A DNA stretch of 47,266 nucleotides from Caldilineales bacterium (GCA_024102915.1 JAGFJG010000094.1:1-47266), one strand, 5' to 3'; positions 17,109-26,552 are shown, counted from the stretch's first letter. Notes: generated from the letters alone by a model not told the origin. Translations and numbers: made by a program.

Positions 17109-18068
17109 ATGAACCCTGAAACCATGTTCAACTTCTCTCTCGCCGCTCTCGACGCCAGAGTCCTGATCCTGGCCGCCGCCGTACTGGCCGCCCTCACCGC
17201 CTTTGTCACAGCCCGTCGCCTCAAGCCCGACCTGTGGTGGCGCAGTCGCAGCAATCAAGTCCTCGCCTATACCGAGAACGCGGGGGACAGCCCCCTGCCC
17301 GGCCCCGACATCCACCTCAACCAGGAGGCGATCATCCTGCAATCATTGGGCCTGCCCTACCGTCCCCGCCTGCTCCTCACCCTGCGCCTCCTGGCCGGGC
17401 TCGCCCCCGCCCTGATTTTGTTGGCTCTGGGATATCCCCTGGTCCTGGCCCTGGGTGGCGGCGTGCTGTTCGCCATCCTGGCCGGGACCTGGCTGCAGGG
17501 CCGCTGGCGCAAATTTTGCAACGCCATCGAACAGGAACTGCCCACCTTCACCTCACGTCTCTCCGGCACCTTGCTTGTCACCGCCTCACCGGTGGCGGCG
17601 CTGGAGGACATCAACGCCGGCCTGGCCGCGACCGCGCCCCTGCGCCTGTGGATGGACGCCTTCTTGCGCGGCCTGCGCCAACCGGGACGGCAGCCTTTCC
17701 TGACCAGCGCCCAACAGGAGGCGGAGGTCATCTCCGTGTCCCTGGCTCTGGTCGTCTTTGAGATCGGCCGCCTGCTGGAGACCGGCGGCAGCGGCTTCAC
17801 CCAGGCTTTCACCGCCACGGCCGAGCATTTGACCAGCATCCTACGGGCGCGGGCGGTGGCTCGGGCCAAAGCCGAAGCCGCCCGTAGCGCCGTCCTCACT
17901 ATGCTGGCGATCATGGGCGTGGTCGTCCTGATCATGCTCTCGGCCGAGCAGAACCGGGTCGCCTACCAGGACCCCTTCGTGCAGGCCTTCACCCTGATCT
18001 GCCTGGCGGTCATGGCGTTGGGCTACGTCCTGCTCAACAACATGATCGACGAAGCTCTGGAAGACTGA
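17109..18068 (+). CDS. tadB: TadB-type inner-membrane platform protein
   Basis: This 319-residue membrane protein has helices at about 17-36, 90-125 (two), 255-275 and 288-308 around a cytoplasmic T2SSF-like domain (ELPTFTSRLSGTLLVTASPV). This is the layout of TadB, which with TadC forms the membrane platform turned by CpaF. AAGGAG lies 8 bases before the ATG. Sequence identity to TadB is weak by eye, but the place between cpaF and tadC and the topology support the call. Confidence 0.8.
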   Translation: MNPETMFNFSLAALDARVLILAAAVLAALTAFVTARRLKPDLWWRSRSNQVLAYTENAGDSPLPGPDIHLNQEAIILQSLGLPYRPRLLLTLRLLAGLAPALILLALGYPLVLALGGGVLFAILAGTWLQGRWRKFCNAIEQELPTFTSRLSGTLLVTASPVAALEDINAGLAATAPLRLWMDAFLRGLRQPGRQPFLTSAQQEAEVISVSLALVVFEIGRLLETGGSGFTQAFTATAEHLTSILRARAVARAKAEAARSAVLTMLAIMGVVVLIMLSAEQNRVAYQDPFVQAFTLICLAVMALGYVLLNNMIDEALED

Positions 18069-18356
18069 ATGGACAGCACCATGAAAACGCGGGTTTTTCG
18101 TGACGACCTGACGTTGGACGGTAGACGATGGACGATGGTTGCCCTCACGCTAGAAGCGCTTTCGTCAAGGGTATGTTACCGAAACTGGTGATTTCGACGC
18201 TTGACCCCGGAAGGCGGCCGAGCCACAGCCGCACCCGGCACATCGCCTGCCATCGTCCATCATCCATCGTCCATCGTCCCCCGGCCATCGCAATCGCAGC
18301 TCTACCAATGACCCCAGCCTCCACCCCACACCTTTCCGCCCTACGAGGAAATCGCC
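18069..18356. repeat. Gap with inverted heptad arrays
   Basis: TGGACGG, TAGACGA, TGGACGA and TGGTTGC run from about 18115, and their reverse complement type (CATCGTC, CATCATC, CATCGTC, CATCGTC) runs from 18251 to 18278. They bracket about 110 bases that show no gene. The right end holds the GAGGAAA ribosome site of tadC. Confidence 0.6.
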
Positions 18357-19277
18357 ATGGACCTTGCCGCCTTCACCCTCTCCCCCCTGTTTGACGCCAT
18401 CGACACCGCCTCGCCGCGGGCCTTCATCCTGCTGGCCGCCCTCAGCGGCAGCCTCACCATGTTGATCCTGGCCCGCCATCTCGACTTCACCCTGCTCCTG
18501 GCGCCCCCGGCCGGTCGCACCCTGCTACGTTACCAGGGTGCGACCGAAACCAACGCGCTGGAACAAATCGGCCAGAGCGCCCTGCGCCGCCTGCCGGGCC
18601 TTGGCTCCCTGTTGGATCTGGAAGGGGATCGCCGCTGGCTGGCCCTGGTCGCTGACCCACCCTCGGCCGCCTACCTTGTGGGCATGGCCATCCTGCTCGG
18701 CAGCGGCGGCGTGGCCGTGGCGGCCTTTGCCCAGCGTCCCCTCCTGCTGCTAGCCGCTCTGCTCGGCTTCCTCTACCCTTTCGCCCGCGTGCGCAGCCAG
18801 GCGGCCCGCGTGCGGCGGCGGATGGAGCGGGCCCTGCCGGAACTGACCGCCATCCTGGCGGCGGAAATGGCGGCGGGCCTGCCTCCCGACCAGGCCCTGG
18901 AACGGGCGGCCACCTGGACCGGGCCCATGGCAACGCTTCTACAACAGGCCATGGAATCTGCACGACGCACCGGGCGACCGGTATTTGGCCGCGGCCCCAC
19001 CCCCGGCGCCCTGGTCACCACCACGGAGGCATATGACCTGCCCGCCCTGCGCGCCTTTGCCGTGCAGCTGGACACCGCCGCCCGCAAAGGGGCAGCCGGT
19101 CCCGCCCTGATGAATGCCCTGGTGCAGACCTACATCGTCGCCTACCAGGACCGCTCGCTGCAGCAAGCGGAGAAACTGGAAACCCGCCTGGCCGTGCCCT
19201 CGGTACTGTTCTTCTTCATGCCTTTGCTGTTCCTGATCCTGGTGCCGATGCTGCTGCCCCTGCTGCGCATCCTCTGA
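18357..19277 (+). CDS. tadC: TadC-type inner-membrane platform protein
   Basis: This 306-residue protein has helices at about 20-40, 105-140 and 283-305, and a cytoplasmic T2SSF-like domain (RMERALPELTAILAAEMAAG, LPPDQALERAA). This is the typical pattern of TadC, the partner of TadB. GAGGAAA lies about 9 bases before the ATG. It is followed 6 bases later by the prepilin peptidase gene. Confidence 0.82.
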   Translation: MDLAAFTLSPLFDAIDTASPRAFILLAALSGSLTMLILARHLDFTLLLAPPAGRTLLRYQGATETNALEQIGQSALRRLPGLGSLLDLEGDRRWLALVADPPSAAYLVGMAILLGSGGVAVAAFAQRPLLLLAALLGFLYPFARVRSQAARVRRRMERALPELTAILAAEMAAGLPPDQALERAATWTGPMATLLQQAMESARRTGRPVFGRGPTPGALVTTTEAYDLPALRAFAVQLDTAARKGAAGPALMNALVQTYIVAYQDRSLQQAEKLETRLAVPSVLFFFMPLLFLILVPMLLPLLRIL

Positions 19278-19283
19278 TCCGCC

Positions 19284-19691
19284 ATGAACGAGTCCCTCCT
19301 GTCCAGTCTGTTACTGGCCCTGTGGCTGATCCCCTGCGCCCTCTTCGACTGGCGGCAGCACCGTGTGCCCAACTGGCTGACCCTGCCGGCCCTGCCCCTG
19401 GCCCTGTGTTGGGGCTGGCGGCAGGGCACCCTGGCCCTCACCCTGCTGGTTTTTGCCGCTTCCTACCTGGCCTTCGTCAGCGGCGGCATGGGCGGGGCCG
19501 ACGGCAAACTTGCCATCGTGCAGGCCGCCTTCGCCCCCGCCGCCCTGGCCTGGACCGGCTTGAGCTTACTCATCACATTCATCCTCATCCGCCTGCTGGG
19601 CTGGGAATCACGGCGCCTGCCGGCCGGACCCTGGTTTCTGGCCGGTTCCGTGCTGGCCCTGCTGGCCGCCTGGGGGATGAGGGGAGGTTGA
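19284..19691 (+). CDS. tadV: Prepilin peptidase, TadV/CpaA type
   Basis: This 135-residue aspartic protease (A24 family) is embedded in the membrane with about four helices. It cleaves and so matures Flp-type prepilins. The two catalytic aspartates are visible: D22 in FDWRQHRVPN and D73 in GGADGK, the family's GxGD-like motif. It lacks the methyltransferase half of PilD, as TadV does. The gene starts 6 bases after tadC. Its substrate pilin is not seen in this window. Confidence 0.88.
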   Translation: MNESLLSSLLLALWLIPCALFDWRQHRVPNWLTLPALPLALCWGWRQGTLALTLLVFAASYLAFVSGGMGGADGKLAIVQAAFAPAALAWTGLSLLITFILIRLLGWESRRLPAGPWFLAGSVLALLAAWGMRGG

Positions 19692-19695
19692 AACC

Positions 19696-20373
19696 ATGTT
19701 CGAATTTCGCATCCGCACCCTGCTACTTTTGCTGCTGGCCCTGATCATCGCCGGCAGCGGCTATTTGACCCTGCGCTTCCGCCAGTTCAGCGCCCAACCC
19801 CGGCCCATCGCCGTCATCCCCGCCGCAACCGCAACGGACCCCGACCTGGCTCTGCCCGCCAACCTGCACGATGACTCCCGGCAGTGGCAGGCGAGCTGGC
19901 GCGTCGACCCCGCCGCCGTGCAAGCGGCACTGGCCGCCCGCTACCCCAACCTGCAACGCCGCTTCCGCGAAGGCGTGGAACTGACCATCCTCGATGCCGC
20001 CACCGCCCCCGAACCCCTGCGCGGCAGCTATGACCCGGAACCGGCCCTGTTGCGAATGGGTGCGGCCTGGCCGGAACCGGGCAATGGCGTATTGCCCTTA
20101 GCCGAGGCCTGGTCTGACTGCTACCGCGACCTGGAACTGGGCCCGGCCCGCAGCCTGCGCTGCTACCTCTACGCCCGCGGCGAACCCGGCCCCACCCTGG
20201 ACGGCCTGGCCATCCTGGCCTGGGTGCAGGCCATGGACCTGGCCCTGAGCGGCCACACCCAACCCTTCGACCCGGCCGCCATCCCCTTCCTCACCGCCAC
20301 CCCACAGGATTCGACATGGACCTATTCCGACGCCTTCCTCTCGCTTTCTTTGTCGCCCTCACCCTCCTCCTGA
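19696..20373 (+). CDS. Membrane-anchored protein of unknown function
   Basis: This 225-residue protein has one N-terminal helix (about 7-27) and an extracytoplasmic part with two Cys (WSDCYRDLELG, SLRCYLYARG) that could form a disulfide. It starts 4 bases after tadV. I see no prepilin cleavage site (G then E at +5), so it is not an evident pilin. It may be a minor part of the machine. Its last 58 bases overlap the next gene in another frame. Confidence 0.65.
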   Translation: MFEFRIRTLLLLLLALIIAGSGYLTLRFRQFSAQPRPIAVIPAATATDPDLALPANLHDDSRQWQASWRVDPAAVQAALAARYPNLQRRFREGVELTILDAATAPEPLRGSYDPEPALLRMGAAWPEPGNGVLPLAEAWSDCYRDLELGPARSLRCYLYARGEPGPTLDGLAILAWVQAMDLALSGHTQPFDPAAIPFLTATPQDSTWTYSDAFLSLSLSPSPSS

Positions 20374-21392
20374 TTACTCCTGCCCTGGCCGGACTGTTGG
20401 CCCCGGTTCTGGTACAGGCCCCTCTGGTTATGCCAGCAGCCATCGACCAGGCTTTGGTCGATCTGGGCGTGCAGGAAGATGCCTACGCCTTTCTCGCCGA
20501 ACTCGGCCTATATCCCCCCGGCACGGCCTGCGCCTCCGGCGGCTGCCAGGCCTGGTACTGCGACATCATGATGAACGGCAGTTGCTACCAGCGCAACGGC
20601 GACGGCAGCTACTCGCCCACCAGCCCGGTCGGCTGCTCCGGCAATTGCGGCGGCGGCGGCGGTTCCTGCAGTCGCGGCACTTGCGGCAACGGCGAGCGCT
20701 ACAACTGTTGCGCCCAGGCCGGGCGCGGCGGTTGCGGCCCCATCCTCAGGGGCGTGCGCGGGCAGGACTGTTGCGGCGGCCCGCCCAAGGCCGAACCGAC
20801 CGTAGCGCCTACACCGACACCGCCCCCCTGTGACGGCGAGCGCATCGACCTGATCAAACCGGGCGGCAGCTACACCCAGGATCCGCCCCATGCCGTCGTG
20901 GTAGGGCAGGACCCGGCCGTGCGCGGCTTTGATTTGGATATCAACCTGCGCGGGGGCCGGGCGGAATGGTGGAAGATGGAAAGCAAACAGGTGTGCGACC
21001 CGGGCGGCGGCGCATATCCCGCCGACTGCGCCAACGGCCCCTGGCAATGGCGTTGTGTGTGGACCTTGCAGGAACGGCACAACGACCCCATCGTCAAAGT
21101 GGAGGTGGCCATGCGCCTGCATGAATCGACCGTAGCCTGGATCAAAGAACTGGCCGCCCGCTACCCCGGCGCCCGCCAGACCGAACCCCTGCCCCAGGTG
21201 TTCACCGTCTGGGAGGGGCGGGCGATGGCCGTGCACGAGGATTGGAACTACCTGCCCTCCGACCCCGGCGTGCATGGCGGCCGCATCATCATCACCACCG
21301 CCGGCACCCCGATCAGCGACCCGCAGGAGGTGAGCATCCCCTTCGAAGTCAAAGTCCATCTCAAAGACAGTACCTTGTGGGAGGTTGAATGA
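20316..21392 (+). CDS. Secreted Cys-rich protein of unknown function
   Basis: This 358-residue protein has a signal peptide or anchor (residues about 5-35). A dense Cys/Gly module follows at about 70-155 with some 15 Cys (CASGGCQAWYC, CSGNCGGGGGSC, YNCC, DCCGG). Then come a Thr/Pro linker (TVAPTPTPPP) and a C-terminal domain with four more Cys. The Cys module is likely stabilised by disulfides outside the cell. The start lies inside the previous gene, a 58-base overlap. I do not recognise the fold. In this operon it could be a surface or tip component. Confidence 0.65.
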   Translation: MDLFRRLPLAFFVALTLLLITPALAGLLAPVLVQAPLVMPAAIDQALVDLGVQEDAYAFLAELGLYPPGTACASGGCQAWYCDIMMNGSCYQRNGDGSYSPTSPVGCSGNCGGGGGSCSRGTCGNGERYNCCAQAGRGGCGPILRGVRGQDCCGGPPKAEPTVAPTPTPPPCDGERIDLIKPGGSYTQDPPHAVVVGQDPAVRGFDLDINLRGGRAEWWKMESKQVCDPGGGAYPADCANGPWQWRCVWTLQERHNDPIVKVEVAMRLHESTVAWIKELAARYPGARQTEPLPQVFTVWEGRAMAVHEDWNYLPSDPGVHGGRIIITTAGTPISDPQEVSIPFEVKVHLKDSTLWEVE

Positions 21393-21630
21393 GTTCCGAG
21401 TTCTGGGTGCCGAGTTCGAGGTTCAGGGTTCAGGGTTCCGCCGTGACCGCCAAGGCACGGGTAGACTTTGGGCCACGAATGACGCGAATCCTGCCCGCTC
21501 TATGCGTGAATTCCGGACCTTTCGTGGCTGATGGCCTGACAGCTAGCAGATTTGTCAAAAGATCAGCGGTGATCTGCGCCCCCTCAGCGCAATCTGCGTC
21601 CCGTTTTGAATGTGGGTTGGTGCTTTCGTC
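21393..21630. repeat. Gap with heptads and a dispersed repeat
   Basis: Seven 7-mers (GTTCCGA, GTTCTGG, GTGCCGA, GTTCGAG, GTTCAGG, GTTCAGG, GTTCCGC) run from 21393 to 21441. Then GGGCCACGAATGACGCGAAT at 21470-21489 is the same repeat, with one change, as at 41131-41150. No gene is seen. Confidence 0.65.
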
Positions 21631-22248
21631 ATGATGGACACATTGATTGATTTCCTGCGTACCCTGGCCATTTACGAGGCCAACGGCTTCCTCGTCTGCA
21701 CCTACGTGCTGTGGGAAGAGATGGCGGCCGTGGTGGTGGCAGCCAGTTTTCTCTACCTGGTGTGGCAGGCGCCGCCGGGGCAACGAGCCTGGACGGTGGC
21801 TGCCGCCGTGGTGGCTATGCTGGCCGCCTTCTTTACCCCGGCCCCCGCCCCGGTGCTGCTGGCCCTGATGAGCGCCGCCGGTGTGGCCGCCATCCTGCTC
21901 GACCGCTTCAATCCCGATGCCCTGCGCTGGCGGATTACCGGCGCCCTCACCCTCTATGCCCTGGCCGCCCTCGCCCATCTCGGCTACCAGAGCTATTTGG
22001 CCGGGGTGGATGCCGCCGCCTGGGCCGAGGCTTTGGGCGGGCAGGGGGAAGCGGCCGCCGCCCTGGCCCAGGGCCGCGCCTTCATCGAGACATTGGCCAC
22101 CTGGGGCCTGTGGTTGATCCTGCCGCTGGGATATTTGTCGCTGTTACTGCAGGTCTTGCTGGCGCATCCGCCCCTGCCGCAGCGCCCCGACAGCCTGATT
22201 ACCGCCGTGCGCACGCGCGGACACAATCCCTCTGACCCGGAGGCCTGA
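21631..22248 (+). CDS. Multi-pass membrane protein of unknown function
   Basis: This protein of about 205 residues has some five hydrophobic helices (about 23-45, 55-75, 78-95, 108-125, 170-190) and small charged loops. No family is recognised. ATG codons at 21631, 21634 and 21610 are all possible; none has a strong ribosome site. It ends in a one-base overlap with the giant ATPase gene, so the two are probably translated together and this may be its membrane partner, as VirB6- or TraD-like proteins are for VirB4/HerA motors. That is inference from position. Confidence 0.65.
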   Translation: MMDTLIDFLRTLAIYEANGFLVCTYVLWEEMAAVVVAASFLYLVWQAPPGQRAWTVAAAVVAMLAAFFTPAPAPVLLALMSAAGVAAILLDRFNPDALRWRITGALTLYALAALAHLGYQSYLAGVDAAAWAEALGGQGEAAAALAQGRAFIETLATWGLWLILPLGYLSLLLQVLLAHPPLPQRPDSLITAVRTRGHNPSDPEA

Positions 22249-25200
22249 TGGCGGCGCTAGCAGCTGAATTCAGCATCCTTGACCAGGGCGCCGCCTTTCA
22301 TCACGGTCTCCTGCAGCATGTCGTTTTCCTGCTGCAAGACCACCGCCAGCAGCAGCGGCGATATCGCGCCATCCTGCTGCGGGAACTGACCTACCTGCCC
22401 ATCGAAGCCCGCGAACATCCTGACATCATGGGCAAACAATGGGTGGCGGTGCGCGGCCTGTACAACGCCGGCGTCGACTTCTCCTACCTGGCCTTTGGCG
22501 CCTTCCGGCCGCAACATCTGGGCGTCAGCCAGTTCTACGGCGCCCAGGCCGAAGCCCACACCGAGGCGGGGGCTTTACGGGCGGCCGCAGAGCGCATGGC
22601 GGCGGTGGAAGCGGTGCTGGCCAACTTCCCCCACTCGCGCCTGCAGAGCCCCGAGCGCGAGCGCATCCTGCTGCTGTTGGAACGCATCCGCTCCTTGCCG
22701 CAGGTGCTGGCCATCCTCGGCCATCCCGACCCGCGACGGGCGGAGAAGGGCATGGGTCGCGATGGCAGCCTGGGCGAGATGGATGAGGAACTGGCCAGCC
22801 AGCAGGGGGAACTGCTCTTGCGCGGCCTGGCCAAATTGCGCAGCGATTTTGTCTTTGCTGTCACCGCCGCCCACATCGCCCGCGGCGACCTCTCCCGGGC
22901 CCTGGTCAAGATGGCGCAGGTGTCCAGCCAGGTGGCCTCACGCCAGCGGGGGGCGATCAGCGCCAGCTTTAGCATGGCCATCCCCCTCACCACCGCCCTG
23001 GCCGACAGCTACGGCAGCCAGCGCGGGCGCTCCGACACCCTGGCCCAATCGCAGGGCGACAGTGTCAGCGAGGGTTGGGGTCAGGGCGAGACAGACAGCT
23101 GGGGCCACAGCGTCGGCCAGGCCGAAACCCGGGGCGAGGCCCAGACCGAGAGCGTCAGCGTCACCGATGGCGTCAGCCACAGTCGCGGTGTGGGCGTGAC
23201 CACGGGTGAAGCGAGCACCGCCTCCTGGGCCCGTACGGATGGCGGCGCCGTCACCCACGGCCAGTCAGAAAGCCAGACCTGGGCGCACAGCGATGGCACC
23301 GCCGTCACGCAGGGCCAGGCGGACAGTCGCTCGTGGGGACACACCGATTCGCAGGCCAGCACCGACAGCTACAGCCGCTCGCAGGCCAGTAGCCAGGGCG
23401 ACACCTGGAGCCAGGCCCATACCAGCGGCGTGGCGCAGGGCGTCAGCCAGAGCAGCGGCCAATCGCACAGCACGACGGACGGCGTCTCCACCTCATGGGG
23501 ACACAGCGACAGCTCCGGCTCCAGTCATGGCACGACCCAGTCCTCGGGCAGCAGTTGGAGCCAGGGCGTCTCCTCTGGCGTCAGTGGCGGCGAGAGCAGC
23601 GGCTGGTCGGCGGGCGTCTCGCAGAGCCAATCGGGCGGCGTTTCCGAGAGCAGCAATTGGGGGGCGGCGCAAAGCCAGGGTGTGAGCTACAGCCAGGGCG
23701 AGGCTCGGGCCGAATCGATGTACAGTGGCGCATCAAGTGCCAGCAGTGTGGCCCAGAACACCTCCAGCACCACCTCCGAGGCCACCACGGTGGGGGCGGG
23801 CATCAATGCCGGCATGGGCGTGTCGGGCGAACTCTCCACCGGGGCCATACCCGGCGGCAGCATCGGCGCCAGCACCAACGCCGGGGTCAGCGCCAACGCC
23901 AGCCACACCTGGGGCGGGGCGGAGAGTAGCGGCGTCACCACCTCGCACATGGCCGGCGCCTCCAGCGGCAGCGGCATCTCGCAGTCCGCCAGCAGCAGCC
24001 TGGGCGTGTCGCAGGGGGCGAGTCAATCGGTGGGCGGCTCAGTCGGCAGCAGCAGCGGCTGGAGCGAAGGAGCCTCCAGCGGGGTCAGCGGTTCGCAGTC
24101 GGCAGGTTGGTCGCAGGGCGTGAGTAGCAGCCAGGGGGGCTTCCAGGGCACCGCCGTCACCGACAGCAGCTTTGCCAGCCAGACCGACAGCGTGGGCGGC
24201 GGCACATCTCATGCCCAGACCAACGGCACTTTCAGTTCACAGGGCACCAGCACCGTGCACTCCGCCTCCGACACCAGCAGCAAGGGCGGCTTTACCTCCG
24301 CCACGCAGGGCGAATCCTGGGGGAGGGCGCAAACCAAAGGCAGCGCCGACAGCGTGGGCGGGGCCCATACCGATTCCACCTCCCGCAGCCAATCCAGCGC
24401 CGACAGCGTGGGCGGAGCAAGCGGCCAGTCGCTGGCCAACACCCAATCCTGGGCCAACACTGTGGGCGGGGCCAACACCAGCAGCCGGGCGGTCAGTGTC
24501 AGTGATGTAGTCAGCCAATCGCACAGCGTCAGCCGCGGCCAGGCCCACACCCTGTCCCGGGCCGAGTCCATTTCCGAAGGGTGGAGCGAAGGCAAGGCCG
24601 TGTCCCGCTCCTACCAGGTGGGCCGGGCCCACTCCGACGGTCAGGCGGCGGCGCAGGCCATCGCCTTTGGCGGCGGGCGCGGCTTCAGCGGTAGTTTCGG
24701 CGGCGGCATCATCCCCGGTTTCTCGGTCGGTCGCTCGTGGCAGACCGAAGACCACACGGCCATGCGCCTGACCGAAATGGTCAACAGCCTGCAATCTTTG
24801 TTGAATCATGCCAGCGCCGAGGGCGGCTTTCTCACCACCGCCATGTTGCTGGTGGATGCGCGCGGGGCCGCCGCCGCCCGCGCCCTGGTGCCGCAGGCCT
24901 TTCACGGCCCGCAGATGCCCACCCCGATCATGACCGTCTCCGCCGGCGAAGCCTTGCGGCCCCATGCTCTGGCCTTGCGCCCCTCGCTCGATTTCACTGC
25001 CACCGACCCCTTTGGCGTGGGCCTGTGGACGCGCTGGGGCACCTTGCATACGCCGGAGATGGTGGCGGCCCTCACCGCCCCCAACCTGTTTGAGGAGGGG
25101 CTGGCCACCACCGTACAGGAACGCATCCCCGCCGGTCTCGCCTTCTACCCCAGCAGCGCCCGCCAACACGACGACGTGGCCATCCTCGGCCACCAGATCA

Positions 25201-26534
25201 GTCCCGAGACCGGCGACCCCACCGCCGTGCCTTTGCGCCTGCAGCGGGAACGGCATTTTCACACCGCCTTTGTCGGCGACACCGGCTATGGCAAATCGGT
25301 GGCGGCGGTGCGGCTGGCGGTGGAGACGACCCTGAAATGGCATCTGCGCACCATCGTCCTCGACTTTGGCGCTGGCTGGCGGCAGTTGTTGAACGTGCCG
25401 GGTCTGGAGCGGCGGGTGGAGATCCGCCAGCTCTCGCCGGGCGGGGTGCGGCCCTTGCGTTGGAACCCGTTGCAGATCGGACGGCACATCTTGCCGGAAG
25501 TGCAGTGGCGGGCCTTTTGCGATATCTTTGGGGCGGTGGCGCGGTTGGGCGTGCGGCGGCAGGTGGCGGAACTGCGCGAGGCCTTGCGCCAGGTCTATTT
25601 GCAGGCGGGCGTCCTGGTCGAGGACCCGGATCTGCCGCCGGCCTGGCAGCTGCTTCGTCCAGGCGAGGAGACGGCGATGGGCGTACTTGCCGGCGCGGCG
25701 TTGGCCGATCTGACGGCGGAGCAGCGGCAACTGCTGGCCGTGCGCCGCTCGCAGCAGGTGGGATTGCAGGACCTGTATGGCTTCATCGAGCACAAGCTCG
25801 AGCGCGTGCCCGCCCGCGACGCCATGTTGCGTGGGGTGCTGGAGGGCATCCTTTTCCGCCTGCATCCGCTGGTGCAGGGGGCGGCGGCTCGGCAGTACGC
25901 GGCCGGAGAAGACGCCGCCGACATCAACGATGTGGTGCCGGGCGAGTGGGGGGTGGCCATCCTCGAGGGCGGGGCCTTTCTGGATGAATTCTCCAAGGCC
26001 TTTCTGCTGGGCTGGAGCGCCTGGCACCTGTACAACGACGCCGTCGTGCAGCGCATCCGCCGCGCCCGCCAGGAGCCGGCCCAAATTCAAATCGTGTTCG
26101 AGGAGGCCAACAAGATATTGTCCGGCGTCGATGCCAGCGGCGAGGAGGAGGGCGGGGCGGTGAGCACGGCCGAGCAGTTCGCCGGCATGTGGCGGGACAG
26201 CCGCAAGTACGGCATCTGGCTGCACCTGATCACCCAGTCCCCCTCGCTGATCCCGCCCGGCATCCTCTCCTCCTGCAACAACCTGCTGGTGGGTCAGGTC
26301 AAGAATCGCCGCGACCAGGATGCCGTGATCGGCATGCTGCACAAGAGTCCGGTGGGCTTCACCGATGAGGTGTGGCGGCGCTTCCTGGCCTCGCTGCCGG
26401 TGGCGCGGGCGGTGGCCAAGTTGGGCTATGCCTACGACCGGGCCTTGTTGGAGCCGGTGTATTTGCAGCCCTGGCTGGTGTGGGCGGAGGAACCCAGCGA
26501 TGTCGAAATTGAACGCCGGTTGGGGCGAGTGTGA
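22248..26534 (+). CDS. Giant HerA/VirB4-like ATPase with a Ser/Gly-rich central region
   Basis: This protein is 1428 residues long. The first 255 are helical. Residues about 260-808 are low-complexity, made almost only of S, G, Q, T, A, H, W, E and D in alternation (SWGHS, GWSQGVSSS, AQSQGVSYSQG). From about 830 it is a HerA/VirB4-class motor: Walker A GDTGYGKS (1010-1017), Walker B IVFEEAN (1282-1288), and a closing ITQSP / NNLLVGQ segment as in TraC/VirB4. These motors pump DNA or protein at the membrane. The start abuts the preceding membrane protein gene. The low-complexity part could be a disordered or beta-solenoid linker; its function is unknown. The size is about twice the family norm because of this insert. 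Confidence 0.85.
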   Translation: MAALAAEFSILDQGAAFHHGLLQHVVFLLQDHRQQQRRYRAILLRELTYLPIEAREHPDIMGKQWVAVRGLYNAGVDFSYLAFGAFRPQHLGVSQFYGAQAEAHTEAGALRAAAERMAAVEAVLANFPHSRLQSPERERILLLLERIRSLPQVLAILGHPDPRRAEKGMGRDGSLGEMDEELASQQGELLLRGLAKLRSDFVFAVTAAHIARGDLSRALVKMAQVSSQVASRQRGAISASFSMAIPLTTALADSYGSQRGRSDTLAQSQGDSVSEGWGQGETDSWGHSVGQAETRGEAQTESVSVTDGVSHSRGVGVTTGEASTASWARTDGGAVTHGQSESQTWAHSDGTAVTQGQADSRSWGHTDSQASTDSYSRSQASSQGDTWSQAHTSGVAQGVSQSSGQSHSTTDGVSTSWGHSDSSGSSHGTTQSSGSSWSQGVSSGVSGGESSGWSAGVSQSQSGGVSESSNWGAAQSQGVSYSQGEARAESMYSGASSASSVAQNTSSTTSEATTVGAGINAGMGVSGELSTGAIPGGSIGASTNAGVSANASHTWGGAESSGVTTSHMAGASSGSGISQSASSSLGVSQGASQSVGGSVGSSSGWSEGASSGVSGSQSAGWSQGVSSSQGGFQGTAVTDSSFASQTDSVGGGTSHAQTNGTFSSQGTSTVHSASDTSSKGGFTSATQGESWGRAQTKGSADSVGGAHTDSTSRSQSSADSVGGASGQSLANTQSWANTVGGANTSSRAVSVSDVVSQSHSVSRGQAHTLSRAESISEGWSEGKAVSRSYQVGRAHSDGQAAAQAIAFGGGRGFSGSFGGGIIPGFSVGRSWQTEDHTAMRLTEMVNSLQSLLNHASAEGGFLTTAMLLVDARGAAAARALVPQAFHGPQMPTPIMTVSAGEALRPHALALRPSLDFTATDPFGVGLWTRWGTLHTPEMVAALTAPNLFEEGLATTVQERIPAGLAFYPSSARQHDDVAILGHQISPETGDPTAVPLRLQRERHFHTAFVGDTGYGKSVAAVRLAVETTLKWHLRTIVLDFGAGWRQLLNVPGLERRVEIRQLSPGGVRPLRWNPLQIGRHILPEVQWRAFCDIFGAVARLGVRRQVAELREALRQVYLQAGVLVEDPDLPPAWQLLRPGEETAMGVLAGAALADLTAEQRQLLAVRRSQQVGLQDLYGFIEHKLERVPARDAMLRGVLEGILFRLHPLVQGAAARQYAAGEDAADINDVVPGEWGVAILEGGAFLDEFSKAFLLGWSAWHLYNDAVVQRIRRARQEPAQIQIVFEEANKILSGVDASGEEEGGAVSTAEQFAGMWRDSRKYGIWLHLITQSPSLIPPGILSSCNNLLVGQVKNRRDQDAVIGMLHKSPVGFTDEVWRRFLASLPVARAVAKLGYAYDRALLEPVYLQPWLVWAEEPSDVEIERRLGRV
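23020..24650 (+). repeat. Low-complexity Ser/Gly/Gln/His coding repeat
   Basis: About 1.6 kb of degenerate repetition of AGCCAG, GGCGTC, AGCGGC, CACAGC and TGGGGC-type codon pairs encodes the central part of the ATPase. There is no fixed period at DNA level, but S-x-G and W-G-H/S-Q-G units recur. The stretch stays in frame throughout. Confidence 0.75.
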
Positions 26535-26552
26535 CGGGGCGGCAGGCGCCAC

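Noticed and set aside
19696..20373. Minor pilin
   Set aside because: The N-terminal helix lacks a G/xxxxE-type prepilin cleavage motif.
24237..26552. 771-codon minus-strand frame opposite the giant ATPase
   Set aside because: It mirrors the motor domain with Walker motifs on the plus strand; long antisense frames are usual at this GC content.
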